Positions 1 through 8,508 of a stretch of DNA of 64,000 nt are shown here, piece by piece (positions within the stretch are counted from its first letter, which is position 1; every line of letters begins with the position of its first letter). The stretch comes from Podaxis mareebaensis (lineage: Eukaryota > Basidiomycota > Agaricomycetes > Agaricales > Agaricaceae). Position numbers and translations under genes: made by a program. The stretch spans positions 1 to 64,000 of the forward strand of contig JAEUWP010000034.1 of NCBI GenBank assembly GCA_018524725.1. Direction: 5' to 3'. The notes beneath the pieces were generated by a model that saw nothing but the letters and a program-made list of their open reading frames with translations, searched no databases and had not been told where the DNA came from.

Positions 1-882
1 TCCAAATATGGAACACCTCAAAAGGTCATCTCAGATCGAGACCCTAGATTTGCAGCCAAATCAATGCAAGAATTCTATAAGAAGCTAAACATAGAACCAG
101 CTATGTCAACCGCTTATCACCCACAAACAGACGGAACAACGGAACGGTACAATCAAGAAATAGAATTCTACTTAGCTGTTTATACTTCAAAGAACCCACA
201 TTCATGGAGAAGAGCACTACCTATAATTGAATTCATTCACAATACCAAACCACATGCAGGAAGAACAAACACACCATATGAATTAATCCTAGGCTATAAT
301 CCTAAAGCATTTATAGAAATGGAAGAAGAATCTAAAGTACCTTCAATCAACGAAAAGATTCTATCTTTAGAACAAATGAGAGAAGCAGCACTTGAAGCTC
401 ACGAACAAATGAGAAAAGTAATGGCTGCTAGACAAAACAAACCATGGAATCCATTCAAGGCTGGAGATAAAGTGTGGTTAGACAATCGAAACCTACCTCT
501 TCCATACACTTCAAAGAAGCTTAACCAAAGAAGAGAAGGACCTTTCATCATTCTACGACAAACATCACCTGTTACCTATGAACTAAAACTTCCAGCAAAA
601 TGGAAGATTCACAACAAGTTTCATGCTTCACTTCTCACACCAGTCATTGAGAATAACATTTATGGAAAGCACCACACTAATCCACCACCAATTCTCATCT
701 CAGGAGAAGAAGAATACGAAGTAGAAGCCATCCTGAAACATAGGATTCGAAGAAGACGCTTAGAATATCTGATACATTGGAAAGGCTATGGACCAACTGA
801 GGACTCATGGGAACCTGAAGAAAACTTAGAAAACGCAAAACGAATACTTCAGGAGTATAAAAGACAGAAGAAACTTGCCTAA
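1..882 (+). CDS. Ty3/gypsy element A: 3' end of pol (integrase core and chromodomain), 5' truncated by the window edge
   Basis: The frame is open from base 1, so the true start lies to the left. Seen: end of the integrase catalytic core with ISDRDPRF (second Asp), HPQTDGTTERYNQ (Glu of the D,D-E triad about 35 residues later), then a GPY/F-like segment (REGPFIILR, FHASLLTP) and a C-terminal chromodomain (YEVEAILKHRIRRRRLEYLIHWKGYG, given here in pieces: YEVEAILKHR ... LIHWKGYGPTEDSWEPEENL). Known: such chromodomains guide chromovirus integration to heterochromatin. There are no in-frame stops, and CpG is not obviously depleted, so this copy looks young. The next ORF begins 14 bp after the stop. 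The 3' LTR of the same element is at 3,392-3,987. Confidence 0.95.
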   Translation, partial: SKYGTPQKVISDRDPRFAAKSMQEFYKKLNIEPAMSTAYHPQTDGTTERYNQEIEFYLAVYTSKNPHSWRRALPIIEFIHNTKPHAGRTNTPYELILGYNPKAFIEMEEESKVPSINEKILSLEQMREAALEAHEQMRKVMAARQNKPWNPFKAGDKVWLDNRNLPLPYTSKKLNQRREGPFIILRQTSPVTYELKLPAKWKIHNKFHASLLTPVIENNIYGKHHTNPPPILISGEEEYEVEAILKHRIRRRRLEYLIHWKGYGPTEDSWEPEENLENAKRILQEYKRQKKLA

Positions 883-896
883 CATTCCTCAGACAA

Positions 897-2174
897 ATGT
901 CCTCTGCTACCAATGAAAACATCCTCTCTACGACCTCGAATCCTCCCTCTCCGAAGCCTGAAGCAAAGGCAAAGGCTATCCCAAGCCGCCAAGCTTCGCC
1001 ACGATCTCAACCAGGTCAAGCTGAAGTACCCAGTAGTGAAGTTGCCGCCCTACGACGCATCTTTCTACATGAGGGAACAGCCTGCGACTTTATGTCCGGT
1101 TACGGCTGGAATCATAAATTCATTAACCTTTGCAACTCCATCGGGCTTGCGCTTGATGAGTTTGCTGCTGCGCGAAGCCATTATATCACACAATCCAAGA
1201 AATTGGACACCTCTATTCGTGAACTGGCACGCAGTCTCCCTGCAGGTCCCTATATTGGGAACATCATCTGGAAGATCAGGACCATTGAGCCTGACTTCTA
1301 TCTACAGCCTGCGGCAATCAGTAAACCAGCTCCAGACAGATTTACACCGTGTCCTAGCCGCCCCCGAGAACTCGCAACTCGACCATCTACTGCTCCTTTG
1401 CCGGAACCACACCAATCTCACGAATTGGCTAAGAATGACAACAATCATCCGACTAGCCCAACTCCGCAAGATGGTAGACTCACTCGAGAAACTACCCCCC
1501 TACGTCTTCCAAATCTACGACCCCGAAACCGACCCTGCCACCTATGTAGTCGAGTGGGCCATTTCCAGACACAGTGCGAAATGTACTACTGCGTCCACTG
1601 CAAGTGTTCCACCCCTGGACACTTTTCCAAGTTTTGCTCCAGAAATCCTTATTCAGGCATTGATCGAAGGGATTTACCCGCAACCGCCTTGGAAAAATTG
1701 GAGCGGCTTGAAGATGACAGGATCGCCTCAATCATCCGAGGAACCCCTTCCATTACCACCAACAAACCCAAGTTGGATAGTGGAATACCCACACCTCCTA
1801 ACTCCCCCATCAACACCGCCACCAAGTCAGATGTCAACTCAGGAACCAAGCAGACTTCCCACACCAACGGACCTAATAGGGTTACCTTTACCCTCGGCCC
1901 CACTTACCGTCCCACGAAGCAAACTCCTGAGAAGCACACCCCTCCAACCATCGACCCAAGAGTCGGTCGCCTCCAACAATTTTCCAGAGCTACCGCCCAT
2001 TGTCACGCTCGAGGAAACCCTCACGCAACATTTGCCAGAACTTCCAGTAACAAACAATATCCTTTCTCGTCTACCACAAGATACGCCTACTTATCAGACG
2101 ATTACGATGCTGATTTCGAATTTGACTTCGACGATGAGGCTATCTACAACATAGATGGCGAAGGACATTATTAA
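897..2174 (+). CDS. Element A accessory ORF 2: proline-rich protein with zinc knuckles, downstream of pol
   Basis: A 425-codon intact frame starting 14 bp after the pol stop. About residues 215-250 hold a knuckle CHLCSRVGHFQTQC (CX2CX4HX4C) followed by a second, variant one (CVHCKCSTPGHFSKFC). The N-terminal half is Pro/Ser-rich and ends in a mixed region with a short predicted globular stretch (around LRRIFLHEGTACDFMSG). The C-terminus is acidic (DDYDADFEFDFDDE). Gag-like nucleic-acid binding is inferred from the knuckles only; the position after integrase is not that of gag. A second 413-codon frame (913-2,154) overlaps it in +1 and is treated as a finding. Function unknown. Confidence 0.8.
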   Translation: MSSATNENILSTTSNPPSPKPEAKAKAIPSRQASPRSQPGQAEVPSSEVAALRRIFLHEGTACDFMSGYGWNHKFINLCNSIGLALDEFAAARSHYITQSKKLDTSIRELARSLPAGPYIGNIIWKIRTIEPDFYLQPAAISKPAPDRFTPCPSRPRELATRPSTAPLPEPHQSHELAKNDNNHPTSPTPQDGRLTRETTPLRLPNLRPRNRPCHLCSRVGHFQTQCEMYYCVHCKCSTPGHFSKFCSRNPYSGIDRRDLPATALEKLERLEDDRIASIIRGTPSITTNKPKLDSGIPTPPNSPINTATKSDVNSGTKQTSHTNGPNRVTFTLGPTYRPTKQTPEKHTPPTIDPRVGRLQQFSRATAHCHARGNPHATFARTSSNKQYPFSSTTRYAYLSDDYDADFEFDFDDEAIYNIDGEGHY

Positions 2175-2273
2175 AGTAGTACTAATTAGCTACAAGCCAA
2201 GTAGTTGATTAGATAAGAAAGAACAATTACTAGTCTAACTATAGCAAAGTAGTAGATTAGTAAGATAACAAAC

Positions 2274-3188
2274 TTGTACAATCAATCTATGTTCGATCCA
2301 ACACGAGGATCACTAAAATTTCATCGAACCATCATACTTGACATTATGAGCAACTCCCTCCGCATCAAAATTGATCCAGCTACCCTTCTCTCTCCGGATT
2401 CTCTTTCTCCGCATCAACCCCTAGCTCCATGGATCATTCAGAACCCGCTTCCCGAGATCGCACCACCCTCTAAGGGTCATGAACAGTGGACCGATCTCCA
2501 TAATGCTGCCACTCGTATTCAGAACCCTGAATACAACACCCCATCCGAACATCGTGACGAATATCGCATTCGTTTTGCAAAACAAATGGCGACACTCGCA
2601 TTATCATACCTACGTGAAGCAGCACCCCAAACCATTCCAAGAATAGTGGATCCTACATCCACTCCAGAACAACTCAGTCGAGAACCAACCCCTATCCCAG
2701 AACCACCTCAAGGAAGACCATTCGACTTCACCTATCGAACCGACCCTTTCATTAACGAAGGATTCATCACTGAAGAAAAATTACCTCTTCAACAACAACC
2801 CGACATCTCTCTCTATCCCACACTCTACCATATCCTCGAGAAACTTCGACGAACCAAAAATCCAATTGCCAATGTACACGAATGGGAGCAGAAAATCATT
2901 AATCGAACTCTTCCCGCCGACAAAATCGCCTTACTCCCAACGTCAATGCAACGGGCATACGAGAATGGATGTTGGAGATGCAGATCAGTAGGACATTTGG
3001 GTTACCAATGTCCGAAGTATTCTTGCAGGTTTTGCAACAGGAGTGGACATTATAGTTGGAAATGCAAGAATCGTCCTCATTCACCCGTCGCACCCTCGCC
3101 ACGTTCCACACCTATCCGACGAATGCCCTTAACCACTATTCGAAAATATTGTTATTATACGAAAAACGGCGGAATCTTAGGACAGTGA
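2274..3188 (+). CDS. Element A accessory ORF 3: tandem zinc-knuckle protein, downstream of pol
   Basis: A 304-codon intact frame 99 bp after ORF 2. Two canonical CX2CX4HX4C knuckles lie close together near residue 235-265: CWRCRSVGHLGYQC and CRFCNRSGHYSWKC. The N-terminal part is Pro-rich, the middle (EHRDEYRIRFAKQMATLALS) looks helical. The same protein is recognisable in element I (minus strand, 62,540-64,000), with the same knuckle pair and the same middle segment, also just before the 3' LTR. The first Met (codon at 2,274) may not be the real start; MSNSLRIKID about 24 codons later is an alternative. RNA or DNA binding is inferred; the role in the element is unknown. Confidence 0.8.
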   Translation: MYNQSMFDPTRGSLKFHRTIILDIMSNSLRIKIDPATLLSPDSLSPHQPLAPWIIQNPLPEIAPPSKGHEQWTDLHNAATRIQNPEYNTPSEHRDEYRIRFAKQMATLALSYLREAAPQTIPRIVDPTSTPEQLSREPTPIPEPPQGRPFDFTYRTDPFINEGFITEEKLPLQQQPDISLYPTLYHILEKLRRTKNPIANVHEWEQKIINRTLPADKIALLPTSMQRAYENGCWRCRSVGHLGYQCPKYSCRFCNRSGHYSWKCKNRPHSPVAPSPRSTPIRRMPLTTIRKYCYYTKNGGILGQ

Positions 3189-3376
3189 CAATGACAGAAC
3201 CCATTAATTGGACAATCAAATGTTCAATTACCTCCTCCAGTGGAAAGAAACATAAACGCTATACAAAATCCAACTACCGCTTACTACTATAATGAAGAGG
3301 AACAAAAATTAGATATCAGAACTGTATTCCCTAGTAACCAGTAGTAGAACAGTAATTGAAAATGTGGACATTTTCT

Positions 3377-3391
3377 ATAGGAAAGGGATTG
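3377..3391 (+). promoter_or_regulatory. Polypurine tract of element A
   Basis: The purine-rich run aggaaaggga lies directly before the 3' LTR (TGTTATG...). This is where plus-strand DNA synthesis is normally primed in Ty3 elements. Identified by position and composition. Confidence 0.65.
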
Positions 3392-3987
3392 TGTTATGAA
3401 TTCACCTTAGTCTTTAGTTTGTTTTCTCATAATCTTTCTTACACCGACTATGCTTATGTAATATCAAAGATCGTACGACTTTGATGAATTGATAAGCTTT
3501 CACTCCATCTTTAGAAAAGAAGACTTCTTTGATAAAGAACTTTTTGTATCAAACTATTAATAGTCAAATCATGCTTCTATTGTTCCGAGTCAATCTCCGA
3601 GTCGAGCCTCGGTGCCTTAAGAACTTCCGGAAAGTTCTAATGTAGATATATATTTAGATACACTGTCCAGTATATAAGTTGTCAACACTAACAAGCAGAA
3701 ACCATCGTTTCTACTTGGTTAGGTGGAGACTCAAATATAAGTCTTTATCAACAATTAGTGATACGATCTAAGTTGTCTCTATAATCTCTATCGTTCTCTA
3801 AGTTGCTTGAAGTCTTCATATTGAGGAAGTAGATGTATTGTGCGACTATAGTAATAGTTATCTTGACACGTTGACTCTGTCAGTGCTTAAAGGTAATCTA
3901 TCCGTTAGTACACGAGAAGTCTCCTTTGATACGATCTGCAGATACGTATCGGGCCTCTTTACGGACCGAAGCGGCCTCACTATAACA
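3392..3987 (+). repeat. 3' LTR of element A (596 bp)
   Basis: Begins TGTTATGAAT and ends CACTATAACA, giving 6-bp inverted ends TGTTAT/ATAACA. A TATA-like motif (gtatataag) is near 3,670. It matches the solo LTR at 30,892-31,487 over all 596 bp with six differences by eye, five of them at CpG sites. The right flank (from 3,988) is LINE-1 coding sequence, so A was inserted into LINE-1; its 5' LTR and the other TSD copy are outside the window. Confidence 0.93.
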
Positions 3988-6222
3988 CCCCCATTCTCAC
4001 CCCAGGAACTAACAGATGCCCTACTCCCATGCACCAACTCCTCTGCTCTGGGCCCAGACCACCTCATGTGGGCCCATATCAAGTTCCTCATGTCTGATGA
4101 TGACATTAAATTGAACTTCACAGCTTTTGCCTCTGCATGTATCCAATTCCACACATGGCTGGAATATTTCAAGACGTCTACTTCGGTTATCATTCCCAAA
4201 CTGAATAAACCTCATTATTCAACCCCTAAAATGTTCTGACCCATCATCCTCCTAAACACTCTAGGCAAACTCATTGAGAAGATGATCTCCAATTGTCTCC
4301 AATTTGAATCAACACAGTTCAACCTCATCCACCCCCTCCAATTTGGGGGCATCATTCATTGCTCTATGGAAGATGCAGGAGTCTTTGTCACCCATATGGT
4401 CCGATCTGGATGGAAAAAGAATCTGAAAATGAGCATCCTCACTTTCAATGTTGCCCAATTCTTCCCTTCTATTAATCACTCTCTTTTAATTGAAATTCTC
4501 AAAAGGCATGGTTTCCATTCATCTGTGGTTTTGTTCTTTTCAGACTACTTAGTTAAGCATTTCACTAAATACTCTTGGAACAATGAATCTTCCCCTCCCT
4601 TCCCTGCCTCTGTAGGTGTTGGACAAGGCTCTGCTCTCTCGCCCATTTTGACTGCTCTCTACCTCTCCCCATTCATTCATAAATTCTCTAATGATGCTCA
4701 GTGTAAACTCCTCTCTTTTGTAGATGATGGTCTTATTATTGTACAATCTGACTCTTTTCATACCAACTGTAAATTACTTGCTTCCATATACCTTAGTTGC
4801 GAACAACTATTAACCTCCATGGGCCTTGCTCTTGAACATGACAAGACAGAGGCCTTCCACTTTTCCAACTGTCCCTGGGTGGAACCCGACCCTCATGTCA
4901 TCATCAATTATCCCAGAGATGGACAACTTACCTTCATCCCCAAATGCCATCTTCGGTATCTGGGCTTCTACTTTGATTGGGCACTCTCATTTAAAGAACA
5001 TGTCCAATTCTATTCTACCAAAGTGCTATCCACAGTTAAGTGTATGCACCTTCTTGGAAATTCTATCTGAGGCCTCTCCCCTCTGCACAAGCATCTCCTC
5101 TATAGATCTTGTGTAGTTCCCATAGCCATCTATGGTTTCCGTTTATGGTTTAACCACAATGGCCGATACAAAGGCCTTATTAAACAACTTCAATGAATGC
5201 AATGATCTGCAGCCTTATGGATTACCAGTGCATTTCGCACCACACCCACAGGTGGAGTCAAGGCTATTGCAGGTCTCATCCCCATCCAATTGCACCTCTT
5301 CAAACTTGCCAAGCATTGCTCCCTCCACTTCCAAACCCTTCCCCCTTCCCATCCCCTCAAAATCATCACATGTGACATTGACCCACTTGACATGCACTTT
5401 ACCAAAATTCGATCCACGGCATTAGATTTTGTGTCTGATGCCCAGCTGGTCTCAGATCAGTTTAACTGCCTCCACCCAAGTGCCAAGCCTGGTCAGCATC
5501 TAGTTGACCACTTCGACTCTCAAATTCATTTTCACCAATGTCCTACCCCCACTGATAACAATGTAAAAGTTAAATATATTCAATCTCTCAATGTAGCTAG
5601 AGATTCTTCTTTCTCTTCCCCTGTATCATTAGTAGTTTCCTCTGATGGTTCCATTCCCCTCAATCTGCAGCTCTCCACCACCTCCACTTTTCTTGTTTTT
5701 GGCTCTTCCACTTCTGATATTCTCTCTTCTTCTGTTTGCCCCTGTGGGGAAGTACTCTCTTCTGATTCCAAATCATATGCTATCTGTCTTGGTCTCTTTT
5801 CATCCATCTCTCTCACTATCTCTCGAAGTTGTTCCTCTATATCTTTCTTTACAGATTCTATTGCTTCCGCAAAACTTCTTTTTAATTATGGCCCCCACAG
5901 TGCTCACAAGGATGCTCTAGCAGTCATACCTCTTCTCCAAGAGTGGTTGTCCTCCTCCCCCCTCCATAACATCCATTTCTGGTCAGTCCCTTCCTCCAAA
6001 AAATGGTCAGTTCATTTCCAAGTGCACAACCTCGCCAAGTCACTGTGCATCCCCAACAATCCACAGTTCCCCTTCCACACTTCTCTAGGTTACATTTGAA
6101 ACCACTACACCACCAAATGTCTTGCTCTCTGGAGACAAAAGATGAATGTTCCTAAATATCGAGGTCATAATTGGCTTCCCCTTACCAACTCTGTGGACCA
6201 ACCCCTGGAACTTAAATACACC
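3988..6222 (+). pseudogene. LINE-1 (Tad1/I-like), RT and RNase H part, left fragment
   Basis: Reverse transcriptase with the motifs FPSINHSLL, GVGQGSALSPIL and the catalytic FVDDG near 4,720, then RNase H with VVSSDGS (first Asp) and FFTDSIASAKLL (third acidic site). In-frame TGA codons interrupt it at 4,237, 5,068 and 6,097. The RNase H glutamate is lost: SSDSKSYAI here against SSDSELYAI in LINE-2 and SSDAESYAL in LINE-3. The left side is cut by element A and the right side by element B; the protein continues exactly at 29,827. Related copies: LINE-2 (intact length) and LINE-3. Confidence 0.9.
6218..6222. repeat. Target-site duplication of element B, left copy (acacc)
   Basis: acacc precedes the LTR end TGTAAAGC at 6,223 and recurs at 29,827-29,831 directly after the other LTR. 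The LINE-1 reading frame is continuous if one copy is removed. Confidence 0.93.
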
Positions 6223-6463
6223 TGTAAAGCTTTATGCTTTATGGTTGGAAGACCTCATGCTCATGCCAAATAGTTCAAACCCATATATTGGGAGACTACA
6301 TGGCACAAGCAAAGGTCAGTTGTCCCCAACAACTGAAGTGCCCTAATAAACAGTAGCTACAAATATGTGACAGAGTGATGGGTAAACAAGAATGGTAGCA
6401 AAATATAACACAGCAACATGGGTTAATTGATTTTTGAATTAAGTGTAAGGGTGCACCCTTACA
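6223..6463 (-). repeat. 3' LTR of element B (241 bp)
   Basis: Ends TGTAAAGC ... CCCTTACA on the plus strand. The terminal 20 bp (6,444-6,463) form the perfect palindrome TGTAAGGGTGCACCCTTACA. By eye it differs from the 5' LTR at 14 positions, twelve of which are TG/CA dinucleotide swaps. Confidence 0.93.
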
Positions 6464-6500
6464 CACCTCCCCTCCAGACCATTTTACGGTCTCTTGGTGT
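6464..6500 (-). promoter_or_regulatory. Polypurine tract of element B with adjacent hairpin
   Basis: Read on the minus strand the sequence is ggtctggaggggaggtg directly before the 3' LTR, a typical polypurine tract. It overlaps the hairpin AGACC/GGTCT (plus strand 6,477-6,493). The same hairpin next to the tract occurs in element C at 23,483-23,500. Confidence 0.7.
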
Positions 6501-7135
6501 GAGAGAGGAGAGGATTAATAAATAGTTGTGTATGATAGGGTATAGGTCTGAGACAAATGAGATGCTCGGTTTTAGGGTATAGGGTATATGGCCGAGATGA
6601 CTAGGTCACTTGGATATAGTTTTAATAAGTGGTGAGGCCAAAGGGGTAAAGCCCCTTGGCCAGGTGTACAGGAAGTTGAGTTGTGAGACTTGACTGTGAT
6701 AGGGGCCAGGCAGTGATGCCTGGGAGAGGATATGAGTGGAATCAAGTCATGAGACTTGATGAGGGTAGTTACACAGTGGAGTGACTAGGTCACTCCCCTG
6801 TCACCAATAGAAAGTTAGGCAGGGGGTAATGAAATTCCCCCAGCCCTGGGTGTGGAGCTATTTGACAATGCAATATCGTCATCGGAGGCATTGGTGGGTG
6901 ATGACTTGCTTTCGGGATGAAGAATGGAGGGGTGATCAACCTCCATCAGTCAGGCTTCAGTCAAGGGGTGATCCTTGACCTGTGCCTCACTGGATGTGAC
7001 AGGCAGAGTCAAATTGCTGGGCCCATCAACTGCAGGTGTGGTTGGGGGCTTGAGCAGGTGTGGGGGGGTACTCCTGCTTGCTTAGAAGGTGGAAGTGAGT
7101 GCGGCCCCCAGCCTTTAGCCAGCTGGGGTCATCTT
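6501..7135 (-). pseudogene. Element B ORF 3, C-terminal remnant and 3' untranslated region
   Basis: On the minus strand from 7,135 downwards the translation QDDPSWLKAGG...THFHLLSK matches element C near 22,785, and further on VKDHPLTEA, LMEVDHP, ASDDDIALSNSSTP and AGGISLPPA match the C-terminus of C ORF 3 that ends at 23,110. TGA stops interrupt it. Many short hairpins are visible: GGAGTGAC-tag-GTCACTCC near 6,780, TCAAGTC-atga-GACTTGA near 6,750, GTCAAGG-ggtgat-CCTTGAC near 6,960. Confidence 0.75.
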
Positions 7136-7140
7136 GCATT

Positions 7141-8508
7141 TGTTAGGTTGGTCCTTATCACTGGTCACCTAAGCTTTGCTAGGGGGCAGCTATCTCACTA
7201 GATGGTTCACAGAGGCACTAGGATCTAGCAAGAAGGATCATGATAAGAAGGTGGCGAGGCAAGTGTCCAGTTAAGTACACTCAGGAGGTCAAACGTCTAT
7301 AAGTCGAGAATATGACCGATAGAATGTTTACTACCACACTGATCGTGAGCTAATGTCAATCCAGAGATTAAGCGAGAGCAATATTCTGAGATTTAAGAAT
7401 ATAGGAAGCTTGCGCTTCCAGTACATGAGCAGCTATTTAAGCTTTACTTCTAAGGTCCTAATTGGGCAACTATGACGAAGTAATGCTGCGAGTCCGAGAA
7501 TCAATAAAAGCATAACTATGGAGCGGAACGAGACAAGAATAGACCAAGGCAGGAATAGGAACTGAGACAAGAAGGGAAACTAACTACTAAGGAAATCGTA
7601 CAAGGCAGAGTTCAGGCGGGATACAGGAATACAAGGCGAAGTGTCTGTAGCAAGATAGGAAGGAAGCTATTTACTGGTTATATTACAAGTCCATATCGGG
7701 GTGAAGGCATCCATTAGAAGAGTCAGATGAGTAGGAGTCAGGAGATGAGGCGGAACTGGGAATAGGGAAGTTGCCAGTCAAAGGCAACGAGTCAGGAGAA
7801 TCTTCATGGAGGAAGATGAGGCTGCGGTGCGGGGACGATGATGACAATGACGATATATCGCCAGTGACATATGGTGGTGGATATGGAGGAGGATCACCAA
7901 TGGGTTCTTCTGGGTTTGACTCGTCAATACCTGGAACGTTGGAGTCAATGCTGCAGAGGGGTGGAAGCTGAGTATGACAGGGAGGGATGGCCGGAGGTTC
8001 GTCGGAGTTAGGGTCGACACGGTAGACTTCTACTTCTCGAAAGTAGAATCCATGGGCAACTTCGTATTTGATAATATGCGGAACGACCTCGGGCGGATAC
8101 ATCATGTAGGGGTGGAGGAATATGATAGGTTCTCTGGCGTAAGGGATCATCTTCCAACCGTGGGCCCAGGCGGAGTCGAAGTTGTTGTGGATCGTTTGAA
8201 TGTATAACCCATTGGGGTCAAAGACGTGGGTGAAGGGAGCATTCTCCCAAGCGATGCGTAATATTTCTGTCATCATGCGATCAGTCTCGTAGAATAGTGG
8301 TCCAGGTGTTGGCCAGTCTTCGGAGAATAGGGATGCGTGGCCAGGAAGGCGATGGTTGGCAAAAGCTTCATTGTGGTAGTGAGTTGAATCTCCAGCTGGT
8401 ATACCTGTATCTTGAGTGGTGGAACGGGAGGCATTTGGAAGTCCAAGCTCGTGGACTAAAGCATGATAAATGATGTTGCGGTGGGGGGTACCAGGCTGGT
8501 TCATAACA
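7141..8508 (-). mobile_element. LTR-like insertion (1,368 bp) inside element B
   Basis: Sister element C reads straight through aaggaaatgcaagatgac, whereas B is split at aaatgc by 1,368 bp. The insert is flanked by gcatt on both sides (7,136-7,140 and 8,509-8,513), a 5-bp TSD, and has TGTTA/TAACA ends. On the minus strand a TATA-like ttaaatag lies well downstream of an internal ORF. Sequence style differs from B: CpG is frequent and hairpins are rare. Best reading: a solo LTR or a small non-autonomous LTR element of another family. No internal LTR pair was seen. Confidence 0.8.
7683..8504 (-). CDS. Uncharacterised protein encoded inside the LTR-like insert
   Basis: A 273-codon open frame that begins with MNQPGTPHRN within 5 bp of the insert's end (the frame is open a few codons further up in element B sequence). 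The N-terminal two thirds look globular (His/Trp/Tyr-rich, e.g. WAHGWKMIPYAREPIIFLHP). The C-terminal third is acidic, Ser/Pro-rich and contains two adjacent PPPY motifs (GDPPPYPPPYVTGD). PPxY motifs bind WW domains and act as late-budding motifs in retroviral Gag; that link is only an analogy. I do not recognise the family. No internal stop, in contrast to all surrounding frames. Confidence 0.6.
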   Translation of the reverse strand: MNQPGTPHRNIIYHALVHELGLPNASRSTTQDTGIPAGDSTHYHNEAFANHRLPGHASLFSEDWPTPGPLFYETDRMMTEILRIAWENAPFTHVFDPNGLYIQTIHNNFDSAWAHGWKMIPYAREPIIFLHPYMMYPPEVVPHIIKYEVAHGFYFREVEVYRVDPNSDEPPAIPPCHTQLPPLCSIDSNVPGIDESNPEEPIGDPPPYPPPYVTGDISSLSSSSPHRSLIFLHEDSPDSLPLTGNFPIPSSASSPDSYSSDSSNGCLHPDMDL

